Assembly: GCA_026400355.1 (NCBI GenBank)
Contig: JAPLPE010000013.1
Location: 62,001-126,000, forward strand
DNA from: Rhodobacterales bacterium
GTDB taxonomy: Bacteria > Pseudomonadota > Alphaproteobacteria > Rhodobacterales > Rhodobacteraceae
Direction: 5' to 3'
Length of the DNA stretch: 64,000 nucleotides
Shown here: piece after piece, positions 8,195 to 17,262 of the stretch
Numbering within the stretch: the first letter of the stretch is position 1
Layout: the number at the start of each line of letters is the position of its first letter
The notes under the pieces: model-generated
Database searches by the model: none
The model's input: the letters and a program-made list of their open reading frames with translations, nothing else
What the model was told of the DNA's origin: nothing
Program-made: the position numbers and the translations under genes

Positions 8195-9946
8195 ATGACC
8201 CGCGAAATGACCGGAGCGAAGATGGTGGTTCAGGCCCTGAAGGATCAGGGCGTGGAAGTGATCTTCGGCTATCCCGGCGGTGCCGTGCTTCCGATCTATG
8301 ACGAGATCTTCCTGCAGAACGACATCCGGCACATCCTCGTCCGCCACGAACAGGCCGCCGTCCACGCCGCCGAAGGTTACGCCCGCTCAACCGGCAAACC
8401 CGGCGTGGCACTCGTCACCTCGGGCCCCGGTGCGACGAATGCAGTCACCGGCCTGACCGATGCGCTGATGGATTCGATCCCGATCATCGTCCTCACCGGT
8501 CAGGTCCCTACCTTCATGATCGGCACTGATGCCTTTCAGGAGGCCGACACCATCGGCATCACCCGCCCCTGCACGAAACATAACTGGCTGGTGAAAGAGA
8601 CGGACAAGCTCTCCCAGACCATCCACGAGGCGTTCCATGTCGCTACATCGGGCCGCCCCGGCCCGGTCGTGATCGACATCCCCAAGGACGTGCAATTCGC
8701 GACCGGCCGCTATGCCGACCGCGCGCACCATGTCTCGCGCTATCAGCCGCGCAAGAAAGGCGACCCCGACGCCATCATGGTGCTGGTCAAGATGATGGAA
8801 ACGGCGAAGAAGCCCATCTTCTACACCGGCGGCGGCGTCATCAACTCGGGCCCTGCCGCCAGCGAACTGCTGCGCGAACTCGTCGATGCGACGGGCTTTC
8901 CGATCACCTCCACGCTGATGGGCCTCGGCGCCTATCCGGCGAGCGGAAAGCACTGGCTTGGCATGCTCGGCATGCATGGTCTCTACGAGGCCAATATGTC
9001 GATGCATGACTGCGACCTGATGATCAACATCGGCGCCCGATTTGACGACCGCATCACCGGTCGGATCGACGCCTTCTCGCCCCGTTCTCGCAAGGCGCAT
9101 ATCGACATCGACCCCTCGTCGATCAACAAGGTCATCCGCGTCGATGTCGGCATCGTGGGCGACGTGGCCCATGTCCTGCAGGATCTGCTCGACGTCTGGA
9201 AATCCCGTGGCCGCGTCACCGACCGCAAAGGCCTGTCCGGCTGGTGGGACGAAATCGCGGAATGGAAGAAGATCGACTGCCTCAAGTTCAAGAACTCAGG
9301 GAAAACGATCAAGCCCCAGCACGCCGTCCAGCGGCTCGAAGCATTGACCAAAGGCCGCGACCGCTACATCACCACAGAAGTCGGTCAACACCAGATGTGG
9401 GCGGCCCAGTATCTCAACTTCGAAGACCCCAACCGCTGGATGACGTCAGGCGGCCTCGGCACAATGGGCTACGGCTTCCCGGCCTCGGTCGGCGTGCAAC
9501 TGGCCCATCCCGACGCGCTCGTCATCAACGTCGCGGGCGAGGCGTCGTGGCTGATGAACATGCAGGAACTCGGCACCGTCGCGCAGTACCGCCTGCCGGT
9601 GAAGCAGTTCATCCTGAACAACGAACGCCTTGGTATGGTCCGCCAGTGGCAGGAGCTGCTGCACGGCGAACGCTATTCGCAAAGCTGGTCCGAAGCGCTC
9701 CCCGACTTCGTGAAACTGGCCGAGGCCTTTGGAATCAAGGGCATCATATGCAAGGACCCCGCCGACCTTGACGACGCGATCATGGAGATGATCAACCATC
9801 CCGGTCCGGTGGTGTTCGACTGCCTCGTCGAAAAGCATGAAAACTGCTTCCCGATGATCCCCTCGGGCAAGCCCCATAACGAAATGCTCCTCGGCGAAGC
9901 GGACACCCAGGGCGTGATCGGATCGCAGGGCGCAGTGCTGGTGTAG
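8195..9946 (+). CDS. ilvI: Acetolactate synthase, large catalytic subunit
   Basis: TPP- and FAD-dependent enzyme of 583 residues. It condenses pyruvate with pyruvate or 2-oxobutyrate, the first common step of Val/Leu/Ile synthesis. The N-terminal PP domain carries the TPP-activating Glu52 in VRHEQAAVHAAEGYAR. The central FAD domain includes ARFDDRITGR. The C-terminal TPP/Mg domain contains the GDG-like motif as NVAGEASWLMN, followed by LNNERLGMVRQWQ. GGAG lies 8 nt before the ATG. It heads the ilvI - acyltransferase - ilvH cluster and is preceded by the leader peptide and attenuator at 8054-8153. The large/small pair is called ilvB/ilvN in some annotations. Confidence 0.97.
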   Translation: MTREMTGAKMVVQALKDQGVEVIFGYPGGAVLPIYDEIFLQNDIRHILVRHEQAAVHAAEGYARSTGKPGVALVTSGPGATNAVTGLTDALMDSIPIIVLTGQVPTFMIGTDAFQEADTIGITRPCTKHNWLVKETDKLSQTIHEAFHVATSGRPGPVVIDIPKDVQFATGRYADRAHHVSRYQPRKKGDPDAIMVLVKMMETAKKPIFYTGGGVINSGPAASELLRELVDATGFPITSTLMGLGAYPASGKHWLGMLGMHGLYEANMSMHDCDLMINIGARFDDRITGRIDAFSPRSRKAHIDIDPSSINKVIRVDVGIVGDVAHVLQDLLDVWKSRGRVTDRKGLSGWWDEIAEWKKIDCLKFKNSGKTIKPQHAVQRLEALTKGRDRYITTEVGQHQMWAAQYLNFEDPNRWMTSGGLGTMGYGFPASVGVQLAHPDALVINVAGEASWLMNMQELGTVAQYRLPVKQFILNNERLGMVRQWQELLHGERYSQSWSEALPDFVKLAEAFGIKGIICKDPADLDDAIMEMINHPGPVVFDCLVEKHENCFPMIPSGKPHNEMLLGEADTQGVIGSQGAVLV

Positions 9947-10017
9947 GCCGACCCGTTCCCGGACCTCAGGCCCGGGGACGATCCAGCCAGACGCAAGAAA
10001 GCAAGGCCAGGACACCA

Positions 10018-11019
10018 ATGACCCCCAATGCCGAGGCCAAACCCAAAGCCCGCGACCTCTGGCTTGACGTCGCCAAAGGCCTTGGCATCGTCCTCGTCGT
10101 CGTCGGCCATACCTGGCGTGGGCTCGACTCTGCCGGAATGATCGGCGACCCGAACCTGTTCCGGCTGATCGACACGATCATCTACAACTTCCACATGCCG
10201 CTCTTCTTCCTGCTGTCCGGCATGACGTTCGAGTCCTGGGCCTTGACGCGCCCCTGGTCCGAGGCCGCGATCAGCCGGGTCACGCGCCTGCTCTGGCCGC
10301 TTCTTCTTTGGACCTACCTCTTCGCCGCCGCGCGGCTCGCCTCAGGGGAAGCGGCTAATACCCAGATGAACGGGCTGCAGAGCCTTGCCTTCTGGCCCCT
10401 GCCACCGCGCGATCACTTCTGGTTTCTCTGGGCGCTCTTCCTTCAGCACCTTGTCGTGCTTTCCCTGATCCGGTCTGTGGGCTACCCGCTGGGCACTAGT
10501 GTGTGGTTCGCGCTGGCGGTGATCGTCGTTCTTGCGTCCAGCTTCACTCCCGTGGGGCTGAACGCCTGGACCTTCGGCGCCGCAACCAATGCCGGGGCCT
10601 TCCTGACCGGTCTTGCACTTGGGCCCGGGGGCTTGCGCCCGCAGGGACTGTTGGCCTTCGCCCTGGCTGCGGCGGTGTTCCTGGGTCTGCAGGCGCTCAG
10701 CTTTCGGCTGCCGCAATCCCTGCTGATCAGCCAGGGGCTTGGCATCATCCTCACGCTGGCCTTTCTGGCGATGGTCAGGATCCTGTCCTCCGGTCCCGAA
10801 ACCCCGATCCTGCGACTTTTCGCCAGGCTTGGTGTCGCCTCGATGGGCATCTACCTCGCCCACACGATCTTTGCTGCCGGCATCCGTGCCGTCCTCTCCC
10901 GCATCACCACCGATGTCAGCCTGCACATGATCGCCGGCACCCTTGCCGGAATCATCGGCCCGCTCGTCATCTATGGCATCATCCGCCGGGTCGGCCGTCC
11001 CTCATGGATCGGCTTCTAA
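10018..11019 (+). CDS. Acyltransferase family 3 membrane protein
   Basis: Integral membrane protein of 333 residues, about ten hydrophobic segments. The N-terminal block RDLWLDVAKGLGIVLVVVGH carries the conserved Asp and His of acyltransferase-3/OafA-type O-acyltransferases. FHMPLFFLLSGMTF and IYLAHTIFAAGIR are further family signatures. Members acetylate or succinylate surface sugars and related molecules; the substrate is unknown. It sits between the two subunits of acetolactate synthase, 71 bp after ilvI and 39 bp before ilvH on the same strand. It would therefore be transcribed under ilv attenuation unless it has its own promoter. Confidence 0.87.
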   Translation: MTPNAEAKPKARDLWLDVAKGLGIVLVVVGHTWRGLDSAGMIGDPNLFRLIDTIIYNFHMPLFFLLSGMTFESWALTRPWSEAAISRVTRLLWPLLLWTYLFAAARLASGEAANTQMNGLQSLAFWPLPPRDHFWFLWALFLQHLVVLSLIRSVGYPLGTSVWFALAVIVVLASSFTPVGLNAWTFGAATNAGAFLTGLALGPGGLRPQGLLAFALAAAVFLGLQALSFRLPQSLLISQGLGIILTLAFLAMVRILSSGPETPILRLFARLGVASMGIYLAHTIFAAGIRAVLSRITTDVSLHMIAGTLAGIIGPLVIYGIIRRVGRPSWIGF

Positions 11020-11058
11020 GGCCCATGCCCGCACCAACCAACAGAAGGTAGGAACACA

Positions 11059-11625
11059 ATGTCCGCACTGAACATCAAGAAAGGCTCCACGAGCCATTCC
11101 GCATACAACCTCCGCGACACGCATTCGGACAAGATCGAACGCCACACGCTGGCCGTTGTCGTCGAAAACGAACCCGGCGTCCTCGCCCGGGTGATCGGCC
11201 TCTTCTCCGGTCGCGGCTACAACATCGAAAGCCTCACCGTGGCCGAAATCGACCACGAAGGCCACCGCTCGCGCATCACAATCGTGACCTCGGGCACCCC
11301 TCATGTGATCGACCAGATCGAGGCGCAACTGGGCCGAATCGTCCCTGTCCACGAGGTCCATGACCTCACCGCCGCGGGTTCCGCCGTCGAACGCGAACTG
11401 GCCCTCTTCAAGGTCGGCGGCAAGGGCGATGCCCGGGTCGAAGCGCTGCGCCTGGCCGACATCTTCCGCGCCAATGTGGTCGACTCGACGCTCGAAAGCT
11501 TTGTTTTCGAAATCACCGGCACCTCAGACAAGATCGACGCCTTCGCCGAACTCATGCGCCCTCTCGGCCTCATCGATGTCGCCCGTACCGGCGTCGCGGC
11601 CCTCTCGCGCGGTGCCTACAAGTAA
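11059..11625 (+). CDS. ilvH: Acetolactate synthase, small regulatory subunit
   Basis: Regulatory subunit of 188 residues that stimulates IlvI and confers valine feedback inhibition. The N-terminal ACT domain is clear: RHTLAVVVENEPGVLARVIG, then FSGRGYNIESLTVAE. The C-terminal ALS-regulatory domain includes LFKVGGKG, FRANVVDSTLESFVFEITG and VARTGVAALSRG. The first ~30 residues before the ACT domain are a short extension seen in other Rhodobacterales. AGGAACACA precedes the ATG. It is the last gene of the ilv cluster; a repeat element follows at 11679. Confidence 0.96.
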   Translation: MSALNIKKGSTSHSAYNLRDTHSDKIERHTLAVVVENEPGVLARVIGLFSGRGYNIESLTVAEIDHEGHRSRITIVTSGTPHVIDQIEAQLGRIVPVHEVHDLTAAGSAVERELALFKVGGKGDARVEALRLADIFRANVVDSTLESFVFEITGTSDKIDAFAELMRPLGLIDVARTGVAALSRGAYK

Positions 11626-11678
11626 GGCAGGTTTCAAATTGCCACTGCCGGACCACTTGCCCGACATGGCTGGTTGTA

Positions 11679-11790
11679 AAGGGGCGCTGCCCCTTGGCCC
11701 ACCTGCGAAGCCTCACGCCGGGGTATTTCATCCGGGTCGAGATCAGGACGAAAGAAGGCCCCTTTGTCATCTTGGTCGCAAATACTCCGG
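11679..11790. repeat. Intergenic repeat, family 1 (copy A)
   Basis: The 285-bp gap after ilvH holds a hairpin (AAGGGGC/GCCCCTT, 11679-11695). It also holds two facing copies of the CCGGGGTATTT/AAATACTCCGG block, at 11718-11728 and 11780-11790. Related copies occur at 16045, 47628 and 60982. Nothing else is recognised in this gap. Confidence 0.6.
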
Positions 11791-11910
11791 CCGAAGGCGC
11801 ACCTCTCCACCCCGGATCACGCCCGATCACCCATCCAGAGCGCACACCCTCGACTCCGTCCTCCGTTCCGGCTTTGATACCCGCCAACCCAAAGCCAGAC
11901 CGGAGCACCC

Positions 11911-12852
11911 ATGCCCCCCCGCAAGATCATCATCGACACCGACCCCGGCCAGGATGACGCGCTTGCCATCCTTCTGGCCCTCGCCTCGCCCGATGACCTT
12001 GACCTGCTTGGCATCGTGGCCGTCGCAGGCAACGCCACCCTGCCGCAGACCCAGCGCAACATCCGTGTCATCTGCGAGGTCGCCAACCGCCGTGACGTGA
12101 AATGCTTTGCCGGCAGCGACAAGCCCATGTCACGCCCCCTGCTGACCGCCGAACATGTCCACGGAGCGACAGGCCTTGACGGCATAGACCTGCCCGAACC
12201 GACTATGCCGCTCCAACCGCAGCACGGCGTCGATTTCATCATCGACATGCTCCGCAGCCACGAGGCGGACACCGTCACCCTCTGCCCCCTCGGGCCACTT
12301 ACCAATATCGCCACCGCGATGGCACGCGCCCCGGATATCATCCCCTGCATTCAGGAAATCGTCCTGATGGGCGGTGCCTATTTCGAGGTGGGCAACATCA
12401 CCCCCGCTGCCGAGTTCAACATCTACGTCGACCCCGAAGCCGCCGACATCGTCTTCCGTTCCGGCGTCAAGCTCACGGTCGTCCCCCTCGACGTGACCCA
12501 CAAGGTCTTGACAACAAAGACCCGCATTGACGCCTTCCGCGCCTTCCGCACGCATCTTGGCGATGTGGTCGTCGCCTGGCTCGATTTCTTCGAACGCTTC
12601 GACGTGCAGAAATACGGCAGCGACGGCGGCCCTCTACATGACCCCTGCGTCATCGCCTGGCTCCTCGAACCCCACCTCTTCTCCGGCCGCTTCATCAATG
12701 TCGAGATCGAGACCCAATCCCCCCTCACCCTCGGCATGACCGTCGCCGACTGGTGGGGCGTCACCGACCGGACGCGCAACGCCATGTTCCTCAAGGACAT
12801 TCACGCCGACGGCTTCTACGCGCTCCTGACCGACCGCCTGTCGCGCCTGTGA
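11911..12852 (+). CDS. Inosine/uridine-preferring nucleoside hydrolase
   Basis: Calcium-dependent N-ribohydrolase of 313 residues that splits nucleosides into ribose and base (purine/pyrimidine salvage). The diagnostic N-terminal motif KIIIDTDPGQDDALAI has the Asp cluster that binds Ca2+ and ribose. Also present are TLCPLGPLTNIATAM, EIVLMGGAYFEVGNITPAAEFNIYVD-type sequence and a late Asp in GGPLHDPCVIAW. Full length for the family. The stop overlaps the GTG of the next gene by GTGA, so translation of the GNAT is probably coupled. Confidence 0.94.
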   Translation: MPPRKIIIDTDPGQDDALAILLALASPDDLDLLGIVAVAGNATLPQTQRNIRVICEVANRRDVKCFAGSDKPMSRPLLTAEHVHGATGLDGIDLPEPTMPLQPQHGVDFIIDMLRSHEADTVTLCPLGPLTNIATAMARAPDIIPCIQEIVLMGGAYFEVGNITPAAEFNIYVDPEAADIVFRSGVKLTVVPLDVTHKVLTTKTRIDAFRAFRTHLGDVVVAWLDFFERFDVQKYGSDGGPLHDPCVIAWLLEPHLFSGRFINVEIETQSPLTLGMTVADWWGVTDRTRNAMFLKDIHADGFYALLTDRLSRL

Positions 12853-13295
12853 CAACCGCCGTCCACCTCGCCGCGCCCGAGGACCGCGACCGACTCCTCT
12901 CCCTCATTGCCCGCAGCCACGAGGAACGCGGGCTGCGTCTGGACGATCTCCACCGCGACCGCGCCACAGCCCCCCTCCTCGCTGGAAGCCCCCATGGGGC
13001 GATCTGGCTCATTGGCCCTCAGCGCGCACCCTTGGGCTATGTCATCCTTTCCTTCGGCTGGTCCGTCGATCTGGCCGCGCTCGAAGGCTGGCTCACTGAC
13101 ATCTACGTCCGCCCCTCCGTCCGCCGCCGCGGCATCGGCACTGAAAGTCTGCATGGCATCGCCATCGCGCTGGCGCAAGGCGGCCTCCGCGCCCTCCACC
13201 TCCGCCTCGACCCGACCGACATGGCGCTCGCCCATTTCGCCGCCCGCGCCGGTTTCGTGGCGCAGGCCAAAGCCCTGATGACTGATCCCCTCTGA
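12849..13295 (+). CDS. GNAT family N-acetyltransferase
   Basis: Acetyl-CoA-dependent acetyltransferase of 148 residues. The acetyl-CoA binding loop is seen as VRPSVRRRGIGTESL, followed by ALAHFAARAGF near the C-terminus. The start is GTG 12849, overlapping the stop of the nucleoside hydrolase (GTGA). The open frame extends upstream to 12753, but only as an out-of-frame shadow of that gene. The substrate is unknown. A CCCCTC/GAGGGG stem (13287-13304) spans its stop codon, and a second hairpin follows directly. Confidence 0.85.
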   Translation: MTTAVHLAAPEDRDRLLSLIARSHEERGLRLDDLHRDRATAPLLAGSPHGAIWLIGPQRAPLGYVILSFGWSVDLAALEGWLTDIYVRPSVRRRGIGTESLHGIAIALAQGGLRALHLRLDPTDMALAHFAARAGFVAQAKALMTDPL

Positions 13296-13319
13296 TCTGA
13301 GGGGTGGGTGCAACCCACC
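13287..13319 (+). terminator. Double hairpin after GNAT gene (repeat family 2)
   Basis: CCCCTC/GAGGGG (13287-13292, 13299-13304) is followed by GGTGGGT-GCA-ACCCACC (13303-13319). The second stem is the same as the one after glnA at 57642. There is no T-tract; a terminator or mRNA-stabilising repeat is inferred. Confidence 0.5.
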
Positions 13320-13466
13320 ATCCGCAGAACACCCGTTGGGTGGGGTTCACCCCGCCACCCCTTCAAACCACACTCCCCTGAGCGGGATCAGCGGGCGCGA
13401 GGGCACAGGCACCCATACACCCCATCCCCCCTTGGCGCACCACCTCCGCGCCGCTACATCCCTCAT

Positions 13467-14873
13467 ATGAACCTGCACATCCCCTTCGACAACAGCTACG
13501 CCCGCCTGCCCCCGCGCCTCTTCACGCCGCAGGAGCCGACGCCTGTCAGTCAGCCACGGATCATCGTCGCCAACGATGCCCTCGCCCGCACGCTCGGCAT
13601 CGACCCGGCCGCCCTTCACATGCCCGAGGCCGCGCAGGTCTTTGCCGGCAACCTTATCCCCGAGGGGGCCACCCCCATCGCGCAGGTCTATGCCGGCCAC
13701 CAGTTCGGCAACTGGAACCCGCAACTGGGCGACGGCCGCGCCATCCTGCTGGGCGAGGTTATCGACACCACTGGCCAGCGCCGCGACATCCAGCTCAAAG
13801 GCTCCGGCCCTACCCCCTACAGCCGGGCGGGCGATGGCCGCGCCTGGCTCGGCCCCGTGCTCCGCGAATACCTCGTATCCGAGGCGATGCATGCCATCGG
13901 CATCCCCACCACCCGCGCCCTTGCCGCCACCCTCACTGGCGACACCGTTTACCGCGAAACAAGGCTCCCCGGCGCCGTTCTCACCCGCATCGCTGCCAGC
14001 CACATCCGCGTCGGCACCTTTCAGTTCTTCGCCGCCCGCAATGACGTCCCCGCCCTGCAGGCCCTGACCGAACACGTCATTCAGCGCCACTATCCCAACG
14101 CGACAGACCCCGCCGGCCTCCTCACCGCCATGATGGAACGGCAGGCCAGCCTCATCGCCCAATGGATGGGACTGGGCTTTGTCCACGGCGTGATGAACAC
14201 CGACAACTGTGCCGTCTCGGGCGAAACGATCGACTACGGCCCCTGCGCCTTCATGGACATCTACCACCCGAACACGGTGTTCTCTGCCATCGACCAGTAC
14301 GGCCGCTACGCCTATGGCAACCAGCCGCAGATCGCGATTTGGAACATCGCCCAGTTCGCGACCGCCCTGATCCCCCTGATGCCCGACCGGGACGCCGCCA
14401 TCGACAGCTTCTCGGCCATCGTGAACCGCTTCCCCGACCTCTACGCCGCCGCCTGGCTCAAGGTCTTCGGCGCCAAACTCGGCCTCTCCACGCCGACCGA
14501 GGATGACCGCCCCCTGATCGAAGACCTACTCGCCCTGATGACGCGGGACGGGTCCGACTTCACCAATACCTTCCGCGCGCTAGGCACACCCTCCGCCTAC
14601 GACCATTTCGCCGACCGTGCTGCCTTCGATGCATGGGAAGAACTCTGGCACAACCGCAATCCGGACGCGGAACGCATGGCTTACAGCAACCCCGCCGTGA
14701 TCCCCCGCACCCATCTGATCGAGGCCGCGATCTCCGCAGGCGTGGCGGGCGACTTCGCCCCGTTCCACGCCATGCTCGCTGCCATCACGCAGCCCTACAC
14801 GGCCACCGATCCGCTCTACGCACGCCCACCACGGGACGAGGAACGTGTGACCCGGACTTTCTGCGGCACCTGA
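13467..14873 (+). CDS. selO: Protein adenylyltransferase SelO (YdiU family)
   Basis: Pseudokinase of 468 residues that transfers AMP from ATP to protein Ser/Thr/Tyr, linked to redox homeostasis. SelO landmarks: [78 protein letters not shown] and the C-terminal [10 protein letters not shown] block. The usual C-terminal selenocysteine/Cys context is present as VTRTFCGT. I use the ATG at 13467 because family homology starts there ([14 protein letters not shown]). The open frame upstream to 13308 lies over hairpin repeats. No clear Shine-Dalgarno precedes this start. Confidence 0.93.
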   Translation: MNLHIPFDNSYARLPPRLFTPQEPTPVSQPRIIVANDALARTLGIDPAALHMPEAAQVFAGNLIPEGATPIAQVYAGHQFGNWNPQLGDGRAILLGEVIDTTGQRRDIQLKGSGPTPYSRAGDGRAWLGPVLREYLVSEAMHAIGIPTTRALAATLTGDTVYRETRLPGAVLTRIAASHIRVGTFQFFAARNDVPALQALTEHVIQRHYPNATDPAGLLTAMMERQASLIAQWMGLGFVHGVMNTDNCAVSGETIDYGPCAFMDIYHPNTVFSAIDQYGRYAYGNQPQIAIWNIAQFATALIPLMPDRDAAIDSFSAIVNRFPDLYAAAWLKVFGAKLGLSTPTEDDRPLIEDLLALMTRDGSDFTNTFRALGTPSAYDHFADRAAFDAWEELWHNRNPDAERMAYSNPAVIPRTHLIEAAISAGVAGDFAPFHAMLAAITQPYTATDPLYARPPRDEERVTRTFCGT

Positions 14874-14979
14874 CCGGCACCGCCCGCAGCCTTCATCAAG
14901 GGGCAACCGGGATACGCCATCATGACCGTGATCCGGACCCCAAAAAATGAACGGTTCGTTGCCCCACCGTTGGTGAAAT

Positions 14980-15029
14980 ACCGACATTTCACCGACGCGA
15001 TACCGACGTGTTACCGACGCAATACCGAA
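14980..15029. repeat. 11-bp tandem repeat, about 4.5 copies
   Basis: Units beginning ACCGAC occur at 14980, 14991, 15002 and 15013, with a partial copy at 15024. The exact spacing is 11 bp and the unit is close to ACCGACRYRWT. They lie in the 244-bp gap between the convergent selO and EamA genes. The helical-phase spacing is like that of iterons, but no replication gene is nearby. Confidence 0.65.
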
Positions 15030-15117
15030 ACCCGGATTTCCGTCATTTCACACGCATTATCATAGGCTTACTCGACACAGAAATCGTTGCCCCCCGGATT
15101 CCCGCGAATCTTAACGA

Positions 15118-15993
15118 TCATTTCCTGTTGATTAACAGAATCCCGGCCGCGACCAGCACCAAAGCACCGACCAAAGGCAGCCCAACCGGCTCTCCCAACA
15201 GCGCCCATCCCAGCCCAACGCCGAACACCGGCGAAAGGAAGGTAAACGACGCGACCCCTGACGCCGGATAGATCGACAAAAGCCAAAGCCAGAAGATGAA
15301 TCCTGCGCTTACCACCACGATGATCTGAAAGACCAGCCCCGCCATATGGAACCACTGCAGATCCCGCACCAGATCGCCAAAAAGCGGCGACAGCATCAGC
15401 AGGATCGGCGCCGACACCAGCACCTGCCAGAACAGCTGCACCTCGGGCCGCGCCCGCTTCAGCGGTGATGCCTTGGCCATCATCGCGGTCGCGGCCCAGC
15501 CCATCGCCGCCCCGAGCGCGGCCAGATCGCCCGCAATACTCGCCGTCCCGCCATGCCGGTCCGACATTGCCAAAGCCACGCCGCCGACACACAGTGCAAG
15601 CCCCAGCCCCTTCTTCGGCGTCAGCCGGTCCGCCGGCAGAATGAAATGACTTGCCAGCGCCATCCAGACAGGCATGGAATAGAAGATGACGCTCGTCCGG
15701 CTGACGGTTGTCAAGTCCAGCGCCATGAAAAGAAACAGGAATTCAAAAGCAAATATGGTCCCGGTGATGACCCCGGCAATCGCCACTGCCCAGCTGCCCC
15801 GCAGTGGTATCCCCCGGTAACGCAGCCACAGATACACACAGATCGCCGCACCGGCCGACCGTAGCCCGGCAAAGAAGACCGGCTGCAACCCGCCATTGGT
15901 GACCTTGATGATGACCTGATTGAACGCCAAGAGAAGCGCAAATCCCGTCAGGGACGCTGCCCCGAACAGGTCGATCCGATCCCTGCGCTCCAC
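15118..15993 (-). CDS. EamA/DMT family transporter
   Basis: Inner-membrane protein of 291 residues built from two EamA repeats of about five membrane helices each. The first repeat starts at about residue 12 (LTGFALLLAFNQVIIK) and the second at about residue 150 (DLAALGAAMGWAATAMMAK). A Lys/Arg-rich start gives an inside N-terminus. The family exports or takes up metabolites such as amino acids or nucleotides; substrate unknown. Convergent with selO. The C-terminal LINRK ends just before the tandem-repeat region. Confidence 0.88.
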   Translation of the reverse strand: MERRDRIDLFGAASLTGFALLLAFNQVIIKVTNGGLQPVFFAGLRSAGAAICVYLWLRYRGIPLRGSWAVAIAGVITGTIFAFEFLFLFMALDLTTVSRTSVIFYSMPVWMALASHFILPADRLTPKKGLGLALCVGGVALAMSDRHGGTASIAGDLAALGAAMGWAATAMMAKASPLKRARPEVQLFWQVLVSAPILLMLSPLFGDLVRDLQWFHMAGLVFQIIVVVSAGFIFWLWLLSIYPASGVASFTFLSPVFGVGLGWALLGEPVGLPLVGALVLVAAGILLINRK

Positions 15994-16044
15994 TTGGTCC
16001 CCGCGCCAAAGGCCGGCAAAGGCCCTTGTCTTTCATTCTGGCAG

Positions 16045-16078
16045 AAATACTCACGCGGAGAGGGTCAGAGCCCTCTCC
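16045..16078. repeat. Intergenic repeat, family 1 (copy B)
   Basis: AAATACTC (16045-16052) is followed by the stem GGAGAGGG/CCCTCTCC (16057-16064, 16071-16078). It lies between the EamA start and the end of the periplasmic cyclophilin gene. On the minus strand it can act as the terminator of the cyclophilin pair. Confidence 0.55.
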
Positions 16079-16088
16079 CCCGAAAGCG

Positions 16089-16634
16089 CTACTCGGTCAC
16101 CTTGACCGAGGTCATCACATCCGGCGTCCCGATGACCGACCCGTTGTCGCCCTCACCGCGCTTGATCGCATCCAGCACTTCAAGGCCCGAGGTCACCTCA
16201 CCCACGACCGTATACTGGCCGTTCAGGAAATCACCGGCATCGAACATGATGAAGAACTGGCTGTTGGCCGAATCGGGGTCCTGCGCCCGGGCCATGCCGA
16301 CCGTGCCGCGCGCGAACGGCGTGTCCGAAAACTCGGCGCCCAGATCGGGCATCTCCGAGCCGCCCATCCCCGCCATCGACAGATCACCATCGGCGCGGCC
16401 ATATTGCACGTCCCCGGTCTGGGCCATGAAGCCGTCGATCACGCGGTGAAACACTACGCCATCATAGGCCCCGGCATTGGCCAGCGCCACGATCTGCGCG
16501 ACATGGTTCGGCGCACCTGCTTCGTTCAGCTCGATATGGATGACCCCGTTCGCCTCGCCGGCAACGGTGATGTCCAGACCCACGGCGAAGGCCGGCCCGC
16601 CAATCAGGGCCAATACGGCAGCAAGCCTATACAT
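16089..16634 (-). CDS. Peptidylprolyl isomerase, cyclophilin type, exported
   Basis: Cyclophilin of 181 residues. The N-terminus [18 protein letters not shown] is a signal peptide with a cleavage site after AFA (about residue 17), so it should act in the periplasm. The core shows [30 protein letters not shown] and [17 protein letters not shown]. It overlaps the upstream cytoplasmic paralogue by 8 bp on the same strand. The pair therefore looks like a tandem duplication in which one copy gained an export signal. Confidence 0.92.
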   Translation of the reverse strand: MYRLAAVLALIGGPAFAVGLDITVAGEANGVIHIELNEAGAPNHVAQIVALANAGAYDGVVFHRVIDGFMAQTGDVQYGRADGDLSMAGMGGSEMPDLGAEFSDTPFARGTVGMARAQDPDSANSQFFIMFDAGDFLNGQYTVVGEVTSGLEVLDAIKRGEGDNGSVIGTPDVMTSVKVTE

Positions 16635-17133
16635 CGGCAGCCACCCGCACGGTGATCATGCGATCCGGGCTCGCAGGCGGCTCGCCGCGCACGATGGCGT
16701 CCACATGTTCCATCCCGGAAATGACCCGGCCATAGACCGTGTACTGCCGGTTCAGAAAGTGGTTGTCGCTGAAATTGATGAAGAACTGGCTGTTGGCCGA
16801 ATTCGGGTTCGACGACCGTGCCGCACCAAGCGTGCCACGGTCATGCGGCAGGCCCGAGAATTCGGCAGGAACATCCGGCAGGTCCGAACCGCCCGTCCCG
16901 GCGCGACGGATGTTGAACCCGTCTTCCATGTCGCCATGCTCCACATCACCCGTCTGGGCCATGAAGCCGTCGATCACGCGGTGAAAGCAGACATTGTCAT
17001 AGGCCCCGGCGCGGGCCAGTTGCTTCATCCGCGCAGAATGCAGCGGTGCCACGTCCGGCAGCAGGGCGATGGTGACGGGGCCATCCTTCAGCGTGATGAT
17101 GATCGTGTTTTCGGGATCTTTGATCTCGGCCAT
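16627..17133 (-). CDS. ppiB: Peptidylprolyl isomerase, cyclophilin type, cytoplasmic
   Basis: Cyclophilin of 168 residues without a signal peptide, catalysing cis/trans isomerisation of Xaa-Pro bonds. Catalytic-region motifs: [20 protein letters not shown], the [20 protein letters not shown] block and [22 protein letters not shown] lies 7 nt before the ATG. It is the first gene of the two-cyclophilin unit and is divergent from pgk, with a 129-bp shared promoter region. Confidence 0.92.
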   Translation of the reverse strand: MAEIKDPENTIIITLKDGPVTIALLPDVAPLHSARMKQLARAGAYDNVCFHRVIDGFMAQTGDVEHGDMEDGFNIRRAGTGGSDLPDVPAEFSGLPHDRGTLGAARSSNPNSANSQFFINFSDNHFLNRQYTVYGRVISGMEHVDAIVRGEPPASPDRMITVRVAADV

Positions 17134-17262
17134 AAGGGCCTCCTTGAACTGTCTCAGGGGTCAGACGTAAGCCTTGGCCCGCCATATGCCAATGCGGGAC
17201 GGTTGACGCAAGCGCCCCCGTCGGTCAGGAAGGCCCCAATTCAGCCAAAAGGGAATACCGCA

